A stretch of 61,675 bases of DNA from Clostridiales bacterium (GCA_012520645.1 JAAYNV010000036.1:1-61675); one strand, 5' to 3'. Shown: positions 18,970 to 27,472, counted from the stretch's first letter. Program-made: numbers and translations. The notes: generated by a model not told the origin, from the sequence alone.

Positions 18970-21270
18970 ATGACAGACGAAAAGAAAAAGACAGAACTTG
19001 TTTTAGATGATGGAAGAATTGAAGAAATCAAAGAGTTCCAAAGCCCTGAGAAGCTTTACGAGGAACTGATTGCCCGTGTCAGAAAATACCACCCTTCGGA
19101 TGATATTTCCATGATTGAGAAGGCATATCAGGTCGCTTTTGAGGCACATAAAAATCAGGTGCGTAAATCCGGTGAACCGTATATTATCCATCCGTTGTGT
19201 GTCGCAATCATTCTTGCAGATCTGGAACTGGATAAGGAAACAATCGTGGCAGGGCTTCTTCATGATGTCGTGGAAGATACGATCATGACGGATGAAGAAA
19301 TCGCAGAAAAATTCGGGGCGGATGTGGCTCTTTTGGTGGATGGAGTGACCAAACTCGAGCAGCTGCCGCTTTCCAGAGAAGGAGCGGACGACAGCAGACT
19401 GGAGATGCAGGCAGAAAATCTGCGTAAAATGTTTCTTGCCATGGCAAAGGATATTCGTGTCATTCTGATCAAGCTGGCGGACAGACTGCACAATATGCGG
19501 ACCTTAAAACATATGCCGCCGGAAAAGCAGCAGCGTATTGCAAGAGAGACAATGGACATTTATGCGCCCATTGCACAAAGACTGGGTATTTCCAAAATTA
19601 AAGTAGAGTTAGATGATCTGTCTTTAAAATATCTGCAGCCTGAGGTTTATTATGATCTGGTGGATAAGATTGCTGTACGTAAGAGTGTACGGGAGAAATA
19701 TATCCAGTCCATCGTAGATGAGGTCAGTGAGCATATCCGTCATGCAGGTATTGAGGCTCATGTGGATGGACGTGTAAAGCATTTTTTCAGTATCTATAAG
19801 AAGATGAAAAACCAGAATAAGACGATGGACCAGATTTATGATCTGTTTGCGGTGCGTATCATTGTCGATACGGTAAAGGACTGTTATGCCGCATTAGGTG
19901 TGATTCATGAAATGTACAAACCGATTCCAGGACGTTTCAAGGATTATATTGCCATGCCAAAGCCTAATATGTACCAGTCGCTTCATACGACCCTGATTGG
20001 CACGGCAGGTCAGCCTTTTGAAATTCAGATCCGTACGTATGAGATGCACAAGGCAGCAGAATTTGGTATTGCTGCCCATTGGAAATATAAGGAAGCCTCG
20101 GATGGCAAAAAGGTGGAGGCGCAGGAGGAAGAAAAACTTGCATGGCTCAGGCAGATTCTGGAATGGCAGAAGGATATGTCTGACAACCGGGAGTTTTTGA
20201 ATCTTTTAAAGAGCGATCTGGATCTGTTTTCTGATAGTGTATATTGTTTTACGCCGACCGGAGAGGTGAAGAACCTTCCGGCAGGCTCCACGCCGATTGA
20301 TTTTGCGTACAGCGTACACAGCGCAGTTGGTAATAAGATGATTGGAGCCAGAGTCAATGGAAAGCTGGCAACGATAGATTATGAGATTAAGAACGGTGAC
20401 CGGATTGAAATTCTGACTTCCCAGAATTCCAAGGGACCGAGCCGTGACTGGCTGAACGTGGTCAAATCTACTCAGGCAAAAAACAAGATTAATCAGTGGT
20501 TTAAGAATGAATTAAAGGAAGATAATATCGTCAGGGGAAAAGAACTGTTGCTTGCTTATTGCAAGGCAAAGGCAGTCAATACGCTGGATATAATGAAGCC
20601 GGAATATATGGATGCCATCATGAAAAAATATGGCTTCCGCGATTGGGATTCCGTTCTGGCAGCCATAGGACACGGTGGATTAAAAGAAGGACAGATTATC
20701 AATAAGATGCAGGAGCTGTTCGACCGGGATCACAAGAAGACCGTGACAGATGAAGAGGTATTGGCAGAGGTAGTCGAAAATGCGCAGCATAAGCAGATGC
20801 GTCCGGCAGGCTCCAAGGGTGGTATCATTGTCAAGGGCATTCACGATGTGGCAGTTCGTTTTTCAAAGTGCTGTTCTCCGGTGCCTGGGGATGAAATTGT
20901 CGGGTTTGTCACAAGAGGGCGGGGGGTTTCGATTCACCGGACCGATTGTGTCAATGTGATTAATATGCCGGAAATGGATCGTGTCCGGCTGATTGATGCA
21001 GACTGGCAGCAGGAACCCGGTGCAGGTGAAAAATATATGGCGGAGATTAAGATTTTTGCCAATAACAGAAATGGGCTTTTAGCAGATATTTCCAAGGCTT
21101 TGACGGAAAAGAATATCAATATTTTGTCAATGAATACGAGAACAAGCAAACAGGGACTTGCGACCATGTCTACCTCCTTTGAAATCAGCAGCAGGGAGGA
21201 ACTAAACCGGATTATTGATAAGATACGCAGTATTGACAGTGTGATCGATATTGAGAGAACTACGGGTTAA
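18970..21270 (+). CDS. rel: Bifunctional (p)ppGpp synthetase/hydrolase Rel
   Basis: The long RelA/SpoT homologue (766 residues) that makes and degrades (p)ppGpp in the stringent response. Order: HD hydrolase domain with intact GLLHDVVEDT (~residues 95-105), synthetase domain with YDLFAVRIIVDT and KPNMYQSLHTT, TGS domain with CFTPTGEVKNLPAGSTPIDFAY, a zinc-finger-like CCSPVPGDEI region, and a C-terminal ACT domain. Both catalytic halves appear intact, so it should be bifunctional. It is followed by a hydrolase gene and hemZ in the same orientation. Confidence 0.96.
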   Translation: MTDEKKKTELVLDDGRIEEIKEFQSPEKLYEELIARVRKYHPSDDISMIEKAYQVAFEAHKNQVRKSGEPYIIHPLCVAIILADLELDKETIVAGLLHDVVEDTIMTDEEIAEKFGADVALLVDGVTKLEQLPLSREGADDSRLEMQAENLRKMFLAMAKDIRVILIKLADRLHNMRTLKHMPPEKQQRIARETMDIYAPIAQRLGISKIKVELDDLSLKYLQPEVYYDLVDKIAVRKSVREKYIQSIVDEVSEHIRHAGIEAHVDGRVKHFFSIYKKMKNQNKTMDQIYDLFAVRIIVDTVKDCYAALGVIHEMYKPIPGRFKDYIAMPKPNMYQSLHTTLIGTAGQPFEIQIRTYEMHKAAEFGIAAHWKYKEASDGKKVEAQEEEKLAWLRQILEWQKDMSDNREFLNLLKSDLDLFSDSVYCFTPTGEVKNLPAGSTPIDFAYSVHSAVGNKMIGARVNGKLATIDYEIKNGDRIEILTSQNSKGPSRDWLNVVKSTQAKNKINQWFKNELKEDNIVRGKELLLAYCKAKAVNTLDIMKPEYMDAIMKKYGFRDWDSVLAAIGHGGLKEGQIINKMQELFDRDHKKTVTDEEVLAEVVENAQHKQMRPAGSKGGIIVKGIHDVAVRFSKCCSPVPGDEIVGFVTRGRGVSIHRTDCVNVINMPEMDRVRLIDADWQQEPGAGEKYMAEIKIFANNRNGLLADISKALTEKNINILSMNTRTSKQGLATMSTSFEISSREELNRIIDKIRSIDSVIDIERTTG

Positions 21271-21310
21271 GTATCAAAGGTTTTGCAAATCAGAAAAAGA
21301 GGAATGAAGT

Positions 21311-21943
21311 ATGGCAGATTTAAAAATTGGCAGACTGACACTGGGAATTTGTCAGACGAATTGTTATTTTATATATCAAGAAGGCAGCAGTGAAGTCATT
21401 TTCATTGATCCGGCGGATCAGGGAGAATATATTTATAATGCGCTGAAGGACCGGGGCTTTACAGTGGCAGGAATTCTGTTAACCCATGGTCATTTCGATC
21501 ATATCTGGGGTACCAACGAGCTCAGAAGCTTAAGTGGTGCCAGGATTTATGCTTATGAGGCGGAAAAAGCCCTGTGTGAGGATGCCCAGACCAATGTATC
21601 CGACCAGGTGGGAAGACCCTATACCGTGGTGCCGGATGTTTATCTGAAGGACGGAGAAGAAGTGACGATCGCGGGCATTACCTGTAAGCTGATTTCCACG
21701 CCGGGGCATACGGTGGGAAGCTGCTGTTATTATTTCGAGGATGCCAAAATGCTGATCAGCGGTGATACCCTGTTTCAGGAGTCTGTCGGAAGAACCGATT
21801 TTCCGACCGGAAGTCAGAGTGCGATCGTGCGTTCCATCAAAGAAAAGCTGTTCGTGCTGCCGGATGATGTCAAGGTCTATCCGGGACACGGTGATGTGAC
21901 CAGTATCGGAGCAGAGAAGCAGTACAATCCGTATTGCCAGTAG
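21311..21943 (+). CDS. Metallo-beta-lactamase-fold hydrolase (glyoxalase II-like)
   Basis: A 210-residue MBL-fold protein with the metal-binding motif THGHFDHIWG, then STPGHTVGSC, ISGDTLF and the terminal YPGHGD histidine. Length and motif spacing fit the YcbL/glyoxalase II-like group, which hydrolyses thioesters of small molecules; the substrate is unknown. It sits between rel and hemZ, 40 and 12 bases from each, an arrangement often seen in Clostridia. Confidence 0.9.
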   Translation: MADLKIGRLTLGICQTNCYFIYQEGSSEVIFIDPADQGEYIYNALKDRGFTVAGILLTHGHFDHIWGTNELRSLSGARIYAYEAEKALCEDAQTNVSDQVGRPYTVVPDVYLKDGEEVTIAGITCKLISTPGHTVGSCCYYFEDAKMLISGDTLFQESVGRTDFPTGSQSAIVRSIKEKLFVLPDDVKVYPGHGDVTSIGAEKQYNPYCQ

Positions 21944-21955
21944 ACGGAGCAGATT

Positions 21956-23407
21956 ATGTTTGTAGTAAAACTGAACGAAGCAAGATTTGAATATGATGTA
22001 CATTCTATTGTGAAGGCGTTCTATCCGGAAGAAAATGTCCGGGTACTGACGCCGGAAACAGTGGAGAAAAAGCGCACGCAGCTTTCGGAGGAGGTTCGGA
22101 TCGAAATCGGATTGACCCCGGAGGGTGCGGTTGTTTTTGTCGGAGAAAAAGAATATAACTGGAAATATACCGCGCAGACGTTGGAAAAAAAGTGCTATAA
22201 AGACAGTTTTAAGCGCTTTTTATACCGCACGTTATCCGCGTGCACCCAAAAAGAGCTTCCCTGGGGGAATCTGACCGGTATCCGCCCAACCAAGATTGCC
22301 ATGGGGATGTTAGAGGAGGGAAAGAGTGATGCAGAGATCCTTTCTTTTCTGAAGGAGTCCCATTATGTGAGCACAGAGAAAGCAGAGCTTGGGCTGGAGA
22401 TTGCAAAGAGAGAGAAAAAGCTGTTATCCACGATTCATTATCAGGATGGCTACAGTCTCTATATCGGCATTCCGTTTTGTCCCACGACCTGTCTGTATTG
22501 TTCCTTTACTTCTTACCCCATCTGTGCTTATAAGGACCGGGTGGAGGAGTATATTGACTGCCTGATCCAGGAGATGGAATTTGTCGCATCCGCTTACCGG
22601 GATAAAATTCTGGACAGTGTTTACATTGGAGGCGGCACACCGACTACCTTAGAGGCAAAGCAGTTACGGCGGCTGATTGGAAAGCTGAAGGAGCTGTTTG
22701 ATTTTTCTGCGGTAAAGGAATTTACGGTAGAGGCAGGCCGGGCAGACAGCATTACGGCAGAAAAGCTGACGGCTCTGTATGAGATGGGTGTGACCCGTAT
22801 TTCCGTCAATCCCCAGACCATGAACCAGGATACTCTGAAGTTGATCGGAAGGCAGCATACCGTGGAGCAGGTGGAGGAGGCATTTTCTCTTGCCAGAAAG
22901 ATTGGCTTTACCAACATAAACATGGATCTGATCCTGGGACTTCCGGGGGAAGGAGAGGCGGATGTGGCCCATACGGTCGAACGAGTCAAGGCGCTTGCGC
23001 CGGACAGTCTGACCGTGCATTCCCTTGCCATCAAGCGGGCATCCAGAATGAGCAGATGGATTGAGGAAAATGGCATTTCCACCCTGAAAAATACGGACGA
23101 AACCATGCGGATTGCAGCAGAGGGAGCAAGGACGCTTGGCATGAAGCCTTACTATCTCTACCGCCAGAAAAACATGTCCGGTAATTTTGAGAATGTGGGA
23201 TATGCGAAGGAAGGCTGCTTTGGAATCTATAATATACTGATCATGGAGGAGAAACAGACTATCGTTGCCTGTGGCGCGGGAACCATCACAAAGCGGGTGT
23301 ATCCGGATGGCAGGATTGAACGGTGCGATAATGTGAAGGATGTAAAACTTTATATTGAAAAAATCGACGAGATGATAGAGCGCAAACGGAGACTTTTTGA
23401 GGATTAA
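21956..23407 (+). CDS. hemZ: Coproporphyrinogen dehydrogenase HemZ (radical SAM)
   Basis: A 483-residue HemN-like radical-SAM enzyme, expected to decarboxylate coproporphyrinogen III anaerobically. The [4Fe-4S] motif is PFCPTTCLYCSF (CxxxCxxC), preceded by YSLYIGIPF; GGGTPTTLE and NMDLILGLPGE also match the family. The ORF is full length. Its last ~170 bases occur again, 88% identical, at 25244-25414, with a terminator only after that second copy. So the 3' end of this gene may have been replaced when the intervening DNA arrived. See the findings. Confidence 0.92.
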   Translation: MFVVKLNEARFEYDVHSIVKAFYPEENVRVLTPETVEKKRTQLSEEVRIEIGLTPEGAVVFVGEKEYNWKYTAQTLEKKCYKDSFKRFLYRTLSACTQKELPWGNLTGIRPTKIAMGMLEEGKSDAEILSFLKESHYVSTEKAELGLEIAKREKKLLSTIHYQDGYSLYIGIPFCPTTCLYCSFTSYPICAYKDRVEEYIDCLIQEMEFVASAYRDKILDSVYIGGGTPTTLEAKQLRRLIGKLKELFDFSAVKEFTVEAGRADSITAEKLTALYEMGVTRISVNPQTMNQDTLKLIGRQHTVEQVEEAFSLARKIGFTNINMDLILGLPGEGEADVAHTVERVKALAPDSLTVHSLAIKRASRMSRWIEENGISTLKNTDETMRIAAEGARTLGMKPYYLYRQKNMSGNFENVGYAKEGCFGIYNILIMEEKQTIVACGAGTITKRVYPDGRIERCDNVKDVKLYIEKIDEMIERKRRLFED

Positions 23408-23445
23408 GAAGAGTTTCCGGAGTACACAAAAGTGAGCCTGGCAAG

Positions 23446-23490
23446 TCAAACGTCCAAATGTATCGATTTTTATAAGATTTGGACGTTTGA
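23446..23490. repeat. Inverted repeat, left flank of ATPase unit 1
   Basis: Perfect 14-bp arms (TCAAACGTCCAAAT / ATTTGGACGTTTGA) around a 17-base spacer. The core arms GTCCAAAT and ATTTGGAC with a 17-base spacer recur at 25005-25039, on the far side of the ATPase gene. No T-run follows, so it is not a normal terminator. It ends four bases before a TTGACA promoter element. Confidence 0.9.
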
Positions 23491-23493
23491 ATA

Positions 23494-23522
23494 TTGACAA
23501 GGCCGTTGCTGGATAATATAGT
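23494..23522 (+). promoter_or_regulatory. Promoter of ATPase 1, possibly giving a leaderless mRNA
   Basis: TTGACA, 17 bases, TATAGT. The -10 element ends only six bases before ATG 23529 and no Shine-Dalgarno is visible, so a transcript from here would begin at or next to the start codon. The assignment is from consensus only. Confidence 0.55.
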
Positions 23523-23528
23523 AATCAT

Positions 23529-24977
23529 ATGGAAAATAAAAAATTAGTTGGAAGAAATGAAGAATGTGAACGGCTTAATGAGTGTCTTGAAAGCGATTCG
23601 GCGCAGTTGATTATTGTATATGGACGTAGGAGGGTCGGAAAAACATTTTTGATAAATGAATTTTTCAATAATCAGTTTGCATTTAAACTCACAGGAGCCT
23701 TTGAGCAGCCAAAAGGAGTTCAACTTAAAAATTTTGCTTCTGAATTATCCAGAAAATCAGGGAAACGTGTAAAAGCACCTAAGGATTGGACGGAAGCCTT
23801 TGAATTATTGCGGGCATATATAGAGGATTTATCTAAAGATAAAAAACAAGTCTTCTTTTTTGATGAAATGCCCTGGCTTGACACATATCGTTCCGGTTTT
23901 TTACCTGCTTTTGAATGGTTTTGGAATGATTTTGCATCTACAGTGGATAATATTGTATTCATTGTATGCGGTTCAGCTACTGCCTGGATGGTAGACAATC
24001 TTGCTAACAATAAAGGTGGCTTGTTTAATCGGCAAACATGTCGATTATATCTGAAACCATTTACTTTGTCTGAGGTAGAACAATATCTGATAACAAAAGG
24101 ATTTGTGTGGTCAAGATACGATATTGCTGAGTGTTATATGATAATGGGAGGTATTCCGTATTATTTGAGTTTGCTAAAAAAGAAGTACTCGCTTGCTCAA
24201 AATATTGACAGATTATTCTTTCAGACAAAAGGAGAATTATGGGATGAGTTTAACCATCTTTATGCCACATTGTTCTCTAATAGCGAGAGTTATGTAAAAG
24301 TTGTAGAAGCGTTAAGTAAAAAGAATAGTGGACTTACTCGAAATGAAATAATTGATGCAACCAAAATACCGTCTAATGGAGCGCTGACTAAAATTTTGAA
24401 TAATTTGGTGGATTCGGGTTTTGTAAGGCAATCATCGTTTTATGGACGTAAAAAGAAGGATATTCTTTATCAGTTAGCTGATTATTATTCGGCGTTTTAT
24501 TTTCATTTTATAAAAGAAAACTATGGAGTAGATGAACAATTTTGGAGTAATTCAATAGATAATCCTTCCAGACGAGCATGGACAGGTTTAGTTTTTGGGC
24601 AGTTGTGTAAAGATCACATAAAGCAGATAAAGAATAAGCTTGGCATATCCGGAGTATTGTCTGAAGAATCAATTTGGTTTTCTAAAGGTGGAGAAAATGA
24701 AAATGGGACAATACAGCAGGGGGCACAAATTGATTTGCTGATAGATCGAAGGGATCGAGTAGTTAATTTGTGTGAAATGAAGTTTTCTACAGATGAATAT
24801 GAAATTGATAAAACATATGACAAAATTCTGAGAAATAAAGTTGACCGCTTTCGAATCATTACTTCATGCAGGAAATCCATACAACTTACAATGATAACAA
24901 CATATGGAGTAAAGAAAAACAAATATAGTAATTTGATAGGAAATCAGGTACTACTGGATGACTTGTTTCATGATTAA
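23529..24977 (+). CDS. AAA-type ATPase with C-terminal DUF234-like nuclease-fold domain
   Basis: A 482-residue member of the archaeal-type ATPase family (COG1672-like). Walker A is YGRRRVGKTFL at about residues 32-42, and a Walker B-like FFFDEMPW and sensor segment IVCGSATAW follow. A winged-helix-like middle (LTRNEIIDATKIPSNGALTKIL) precedes a C-terminal DUF234-like domain. There, AQIDLLIDRRDRVVNLCEMKF has the D...ExK spacing of PD-(D/E)XK nuclease folds. The biological role of this family is not known. Coding DNA is clearly more AT-rich than hemZ, and the gene is bracketed by two matching inverted repeats and by duplicated hemZ 3' ends, so it is probably acquired. The gene appears intact. 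Confidence 0.85.
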   Translation: MENKKLVGRNEECERLNECLESDSAQLIIVYGRRRVGKTFLINEFFNNQFAFKLTGAFEQPKGVQLKNFASELSRKSGKRVKAPKDWTEAFELLRAYIEDLSKDKKQVFFFDEMPWLDTYRSGFLPAFEWFWNDFASTVDNIVFIVCGSATAWMVDNLANNKGGLFNRQTCRLYLKPFTLSEVEQYLITKGFVWSRYDIAECYMIMGGIPYYLSLLKKKYSLAQNIDRLFFQTKGELWDEFNHLYATLFSNSESYVKVVEALSKKNSGLTRNEIIDATKIPSNGALTKILNNLVDSGFVRQSSFYGRKKKDILYQLADYYSAFYFHFIKENYGVDEQFWSNSIDNPSRRAWTGLVFGQLCKDHIKQIKNKLGISGVLSEESIWFSKGGENENGTIQQGAQIDLLIDRRDRVVNLCEMKFSTDEYEIDKTYDKILRNKVDRFRIITSCRKSIQLTMITTYGVKKNKYSNLIGNQVLLDDLFHD

Positions 24978-25004
24978 ATTATGATATGGTTCATCGCATA
25001 TTAC

Positions 25005-25039
25005 TGTCCAAATCTTGTTATTATATATGGATTTGGACA
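25005..25039. repeat. Inverted repeat, right flank of ATPase unit 1
   Basis: Arms TGTCCAAATC / GATTTGGACA; the core GTCCAAAT and ATTTGGAC are again 17 bases apart, as in 23446-23490, while the spacer sequences differ. It lies 28 bases after the ATPase stop and lacks a T-run. The following 200 bases contain no gene, only a small TACCGC / GCGGTA dyad near 25206-25224. Confidence 0.88.
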
Positions 25040-25243
25040 CTTTACAAGCACTGCAAATAATTATATTCATAAAAAATGGTTTATAGTATTGGAGAGTCCT
25101 TTGGGACATTCCAGTACATCAAAATGCAGAGCAGTACATCAATCATATAAGAATAATACCCGATAATACGGTGTTTCTCATGAAAGAGAAAAGAGAAAAT
25201 ACCTGGTAATACCGCATAATAAGCGGTAATACGGGAAATCTGG

Positions 25244-25414
25244 TTGATTATGGAGGAGAAACAGACTATCGTTGCCTGTGGTGCGGGCACCATCACAAAG
25301 CGCGTGTATCCGGACGGCAGAATTGAGCGCTGCGATAATGTGAAGGAAGTGGCTCTCTATATTGAGAAGATTGATGAGATGATTGAGCGGAAACGAAGAC
25401 TTTTTGAGGATTAA
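25244..25414 (+). pseudogene. Second hemZ 3' end (fragment)
   Basis: In-frame remnant of HemZ residues ~428-483 including the stop codon. Over the 165 bases from ATG 25250 it differs from the resident gene at 20 positions (88% identity), almost all synonymous; only two residues change (D to E and K to A in VKDVKLY). It is therefore the tail of a diverged orthologue, not a recent tandem duplication. Homology starts abruptly at about 25244. The true hemZ-type terminator follows this copy rather than the resident gene. Confidence 0.92.
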
Positions 25415-25423
25415 AAAGAGCTT

Positions 25424-25464
25424 AAAGGACAAACTTGTTCTAACGAATAGGGATGTCCTTTTTT
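25424..25464 (+). terminator. Rho-independent terminator after hemZ fragment
   Basis: Stem AAAGGACA / TGTCCTTT, then T6. It overlaps the first codons of the DUF6075-like stub. Confidence 0.8.
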
Positions 25465-25624
25465 GTTATTTTTATCAGCGAAGCACATGAGAAATTCTAC
25501 TATGAGAAATTGAAAGAGGTGAGGTATCAAGATGTATACCACAAGGCACTTTGTTATTGCAAAGGTGGAGGAGCTTACCGAACAGAATTACAACATGATT
25601 GATAATGTCTTAAACAAGATATAA
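25453..25624 (+). pseudogene. Fused gene stubs: DUF6075-like N-terminus plus an unrelated C-terminus
   Basis: From ATG 25453 the frame encodes the start of a DUF6075-type protein found in Tn1549-like conjugative elements (SEAHEKFYYEKLKEVRYQD, then VYHKALCYC). It then loses homology and stops at 25602. In another frame the same DNA ends as KVEELTEQNYNMIDNVLNKI with a stop at 25624, which looks like the tail of a different small element gene. The middle of at least one gene is missing. The family assignment is from memory of the motif and is moderate. Confidence 0.5.
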
Positions 25625-25659
25625 TGTTTTTCAGTCAGATTAGAGCAGTAGGGATAGTC

Positions 25660-25740
25660 TTGCGGTTGTCCTTTCTGGAAACAGAAAGGACAACCGCAAA
25701 TAAACGGAAAGGCTATCCTCTACGCCAATAGGGGATAGCC
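25660..25740. repeat. Two adjacent stable hairpins in the element remnant
   Basis: The first is a perfect 18-bp stem (25660-25677 with 25682-25699) closed by a GAAA tetraloop. The second pairs GGCTATCC at 25711-25718 with GGATAGCC at 25733-25740. A third dyad, CAAAATCCT / AGGATTTTG, lies at 25802-25851. Neither of the first two is followed by a T-run. The stretch 25625-25888 holds no gene. Terminator, structured RNA or transfer-related site are all possible. Confidence 0.75.
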
Positions 25741-25888
25741 TGTAATCCGTTAATAAACTTAACGCTTTATAAGTTTCCGATTGTGCAACCGTTGGACACA
25801 CCAAAATCCTTCGGTTTCTGAGCTGATTATAAACCAGCCTTGAGGATTTTGCAAGAGGTTTAGGATCGGGCTGCGTCCGTCCGAGATA

Positions 25889-26035
25889 CTAATTGAGATT
25901 TTCCTGTTTCCGTTTCAGCTCACGCACTTCCTTTTCGCAATCCTTATAGGTGGAAGTCAGATCGCTTTTCTGCTTCATCAGCTCCTGATACTCTGCTTTC
26001 AGCTTATCGACATTCAAGCCCTTGTCATACCAGAA
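25889..26035 (-). pseudogene. C-terminal stub of a Tn1549-type relaxase
   Basis: About 48 residues (GLNVDKLKAEYQELMKQK, then TYKDCEKEVRELKRKQENLN and a stop) resembling the coiled-coil tail of the relaxase/mobilisation nuclease of Tn1549-like elements. The catalytic N-terminal part is absent. Upstream of about 26035 the frame enters unrelated sequence that belongs to a plus-strand stub, so a rearrangement junction lies there. Confidence 0.55.
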
Positions 26036-26045
26036 ATGTCGTATG

Positions 26046-26255
26046 GCAGAGGTAATCGGCGTATCAGAGGCACAGCTTAGGTTCGTAACCAATACAGCAT
26101 CCGGTATGGGACTGATTAAGTGCGGTTCGGTGGTAATTCCTTTTGATAACCAGATTAGCAAGGATACAGACCTCTATAAACTGTATATCACCAACCTGCA
26201 TGAGAAGATCGAAATGCAGAAAGCCAAGGAACTTTTGGAAAAAGTAATTGAGTGA
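26046..26255 (+). pseudogene. C-terminal stub of a VirB4-like conjugation ATPase
   Basis: About 70 residues (EAQLRFVTNTASGMGLIKCG, then VVIPFDNQISKDTDLYKLY) matching the tail of the VirB4/TraE-like ATPase of Tn1549-type conjugative elements. All ATPase motifs are missing. It abuts the minus-strand relaxase stub with about ten bases between them, an order not expected in an intact element. Confidence 0.6.
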
Positions 26256-26332
26256 TTAACCCTGCCTTGCTATAATTGGGACAGGGTTAGTTTTGAAGAA
26301 GATTATAAATTTCTTTCAAAATGGCTAAAATG

Positions 26333-26361
26333 AATTTGTGACACCACTGGTGACACAAATT
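26333..26361. repeat. 29-bp near-perfect palindrome at the YhcG fragment start
   Basis: Arms AATTTGTG-A-CACCA and TGGTG-A-CACAAATT around a single central C, with one mismatched pair. It overlaps the first codons of the truncated YhcG gene. A TGGCTAA, the arm sequence of the repeats around ATPase 2, lies just before it at 26322-26328. Confidence 0.85.
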
Positions 26362-27147
26362 AGCTGGACGAATCACTTGTTGATAATGTCGGGTTGTAAG
26401 ACTGATGAAGAGCGGGAATTTTATATCCGCCTTTGTATTAAGGAGAATTATTCTAAACGTCAGTTGGAGCGACAGTTAGACAGTGGATATTACGAAAGAT
26501 ATATGCTGTCCAAGGAAGTGTTGTTACCGGAGTCGGTTAAGAAGTTAGGTGAGAATCCATTCCTTGATTCTTATGTTATGGAATTTTGGGATTTGCCAAA
26601 TGAATATCATGAAAATGATTTGCGAAAAGCTCTGATAAGAAAGATGAAAGATTTCATATTGGAGTTAGGTAAAGATTTTACTTTCATTGATGAAGAATAC
26701 AAAGTGCAGGTCGGTGGAGATGATTTCCGAATTGACTTATTATTTTTTCATAGAGGTTTGCAATGCCTTGTAGCAATGGAATTAAAGATTGGCAAATTCA
26801 AACCGGAGTACATATCCAAGATGGATTTTTACCTTGAAGTATTAGACAGACAGGTAAAGAAAGAGAATGAAAACCCGAGCGTTGGCTTGCTTCTTTGTGC
26901 ATCCAGGAATGATGAGGTGGTAGAATATGCTATGAGCAGAACGATGTCACCGATGCTGGTATCTCAGTATCAGTTACAGTTACCGGATAAGACTATTCTT
27001 GAGAAGAAGCAGCAATTTATCGGTTTGCAGCATTGCAAATGCGGTATGAGCTGGAAGAAGGACACAGGCTTCTTTGAACGGACAAGCGATATGGTGTTTG
27101 CGTTGGAAAGAGAGGCAGACGGGAAAAAGAAAATAGTAATCAGATGA
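26338..27147 (+). pseudogene. 5'-truncated YhcG/DUF1016-family PD-(D/E)XK protein
   Basis: A 269-residue open frame matching the DUF1016/YhcG family from its middle onward: QISWTNHLLIMSGCKTDEE, IKENYSKRQLERQ, then the nuclease core DFRIDLLFFHRGLQ...AMELKIGKF (D...ExK). The usual N-terminal ~100-residue domain is missing, and the frame begins at a GTG inside a palindrome with no good ribosome binding site. So I treat it as a truncated gene, though a short product could be made. It is more AT-rich than housekeeping genes nearby. YhcG proteins are often found with restriction or toxin systems; no partner is present here. Confidence 0.75.
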
Positions 27148-27154
27148 GACTTAC

Positions 27155-27195
27155 AGCCATTATGGAGATTCATTTCTCTGTAATGGCTATTTTTA
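27155..27195 (+). terminator. Probable terminator after the YhcG fragment
   Basis: Arms AGCCATTA (27155-27162) and TAATGGCT (27181-27188), then ATTTTTAT. Confidence 0.6.
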
Positions 27196-27217
27196 TGCGG
27201 AAAAGAGGTGATTTGAG

Positions 27218-27472
27218 TTGAAGATAAAAAAGGTGGATGACAAGCCGATGGTGATTCATACCAAGCGGAAAGCAAAACTTCATACCCATGAGCCGAAGCA
27301 GGCAGCAATCAAGGGAAGTAATGTCTATACCGTAGACAGAGATCCAACCAAAAAGAAAGCTGATAAGCTTTGCAAAGAAAAGATCAAGATCAGAGCAGTC
27401 GTTCACAAATTCACAAAAAAGCAAGTTCATATTTTCTTGATATGCACGAAAAAGCAAATTTCGGAAATTTAA
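27218..27472 (+). pseudogene. N-terminal stub of a conjugative-element protein
   Basis: TTG 27218 with GAGGTGATTTGAG upstream starts an 84-residue frame. Its first ~45 residues (MKIKKVDDKPMVIHTKRK, HEPKQAAIKGSNVYTVDRD) resemble the start of a large protein of Tn1549-like elements. After about residue 60 the sequence looks unrelated and stops early, so the gene is truncated. Function in the parent element is not known to me. Confidence 0.45.

Noticed and set aside
25005-25039. Reading the repeats beside the two ATPases as ordinary terminators
   Set aside because: They lack T-runs, also occur upstream of the promoters, and the arms match between both sides of each gene; still, a partial termination role is not excluded.
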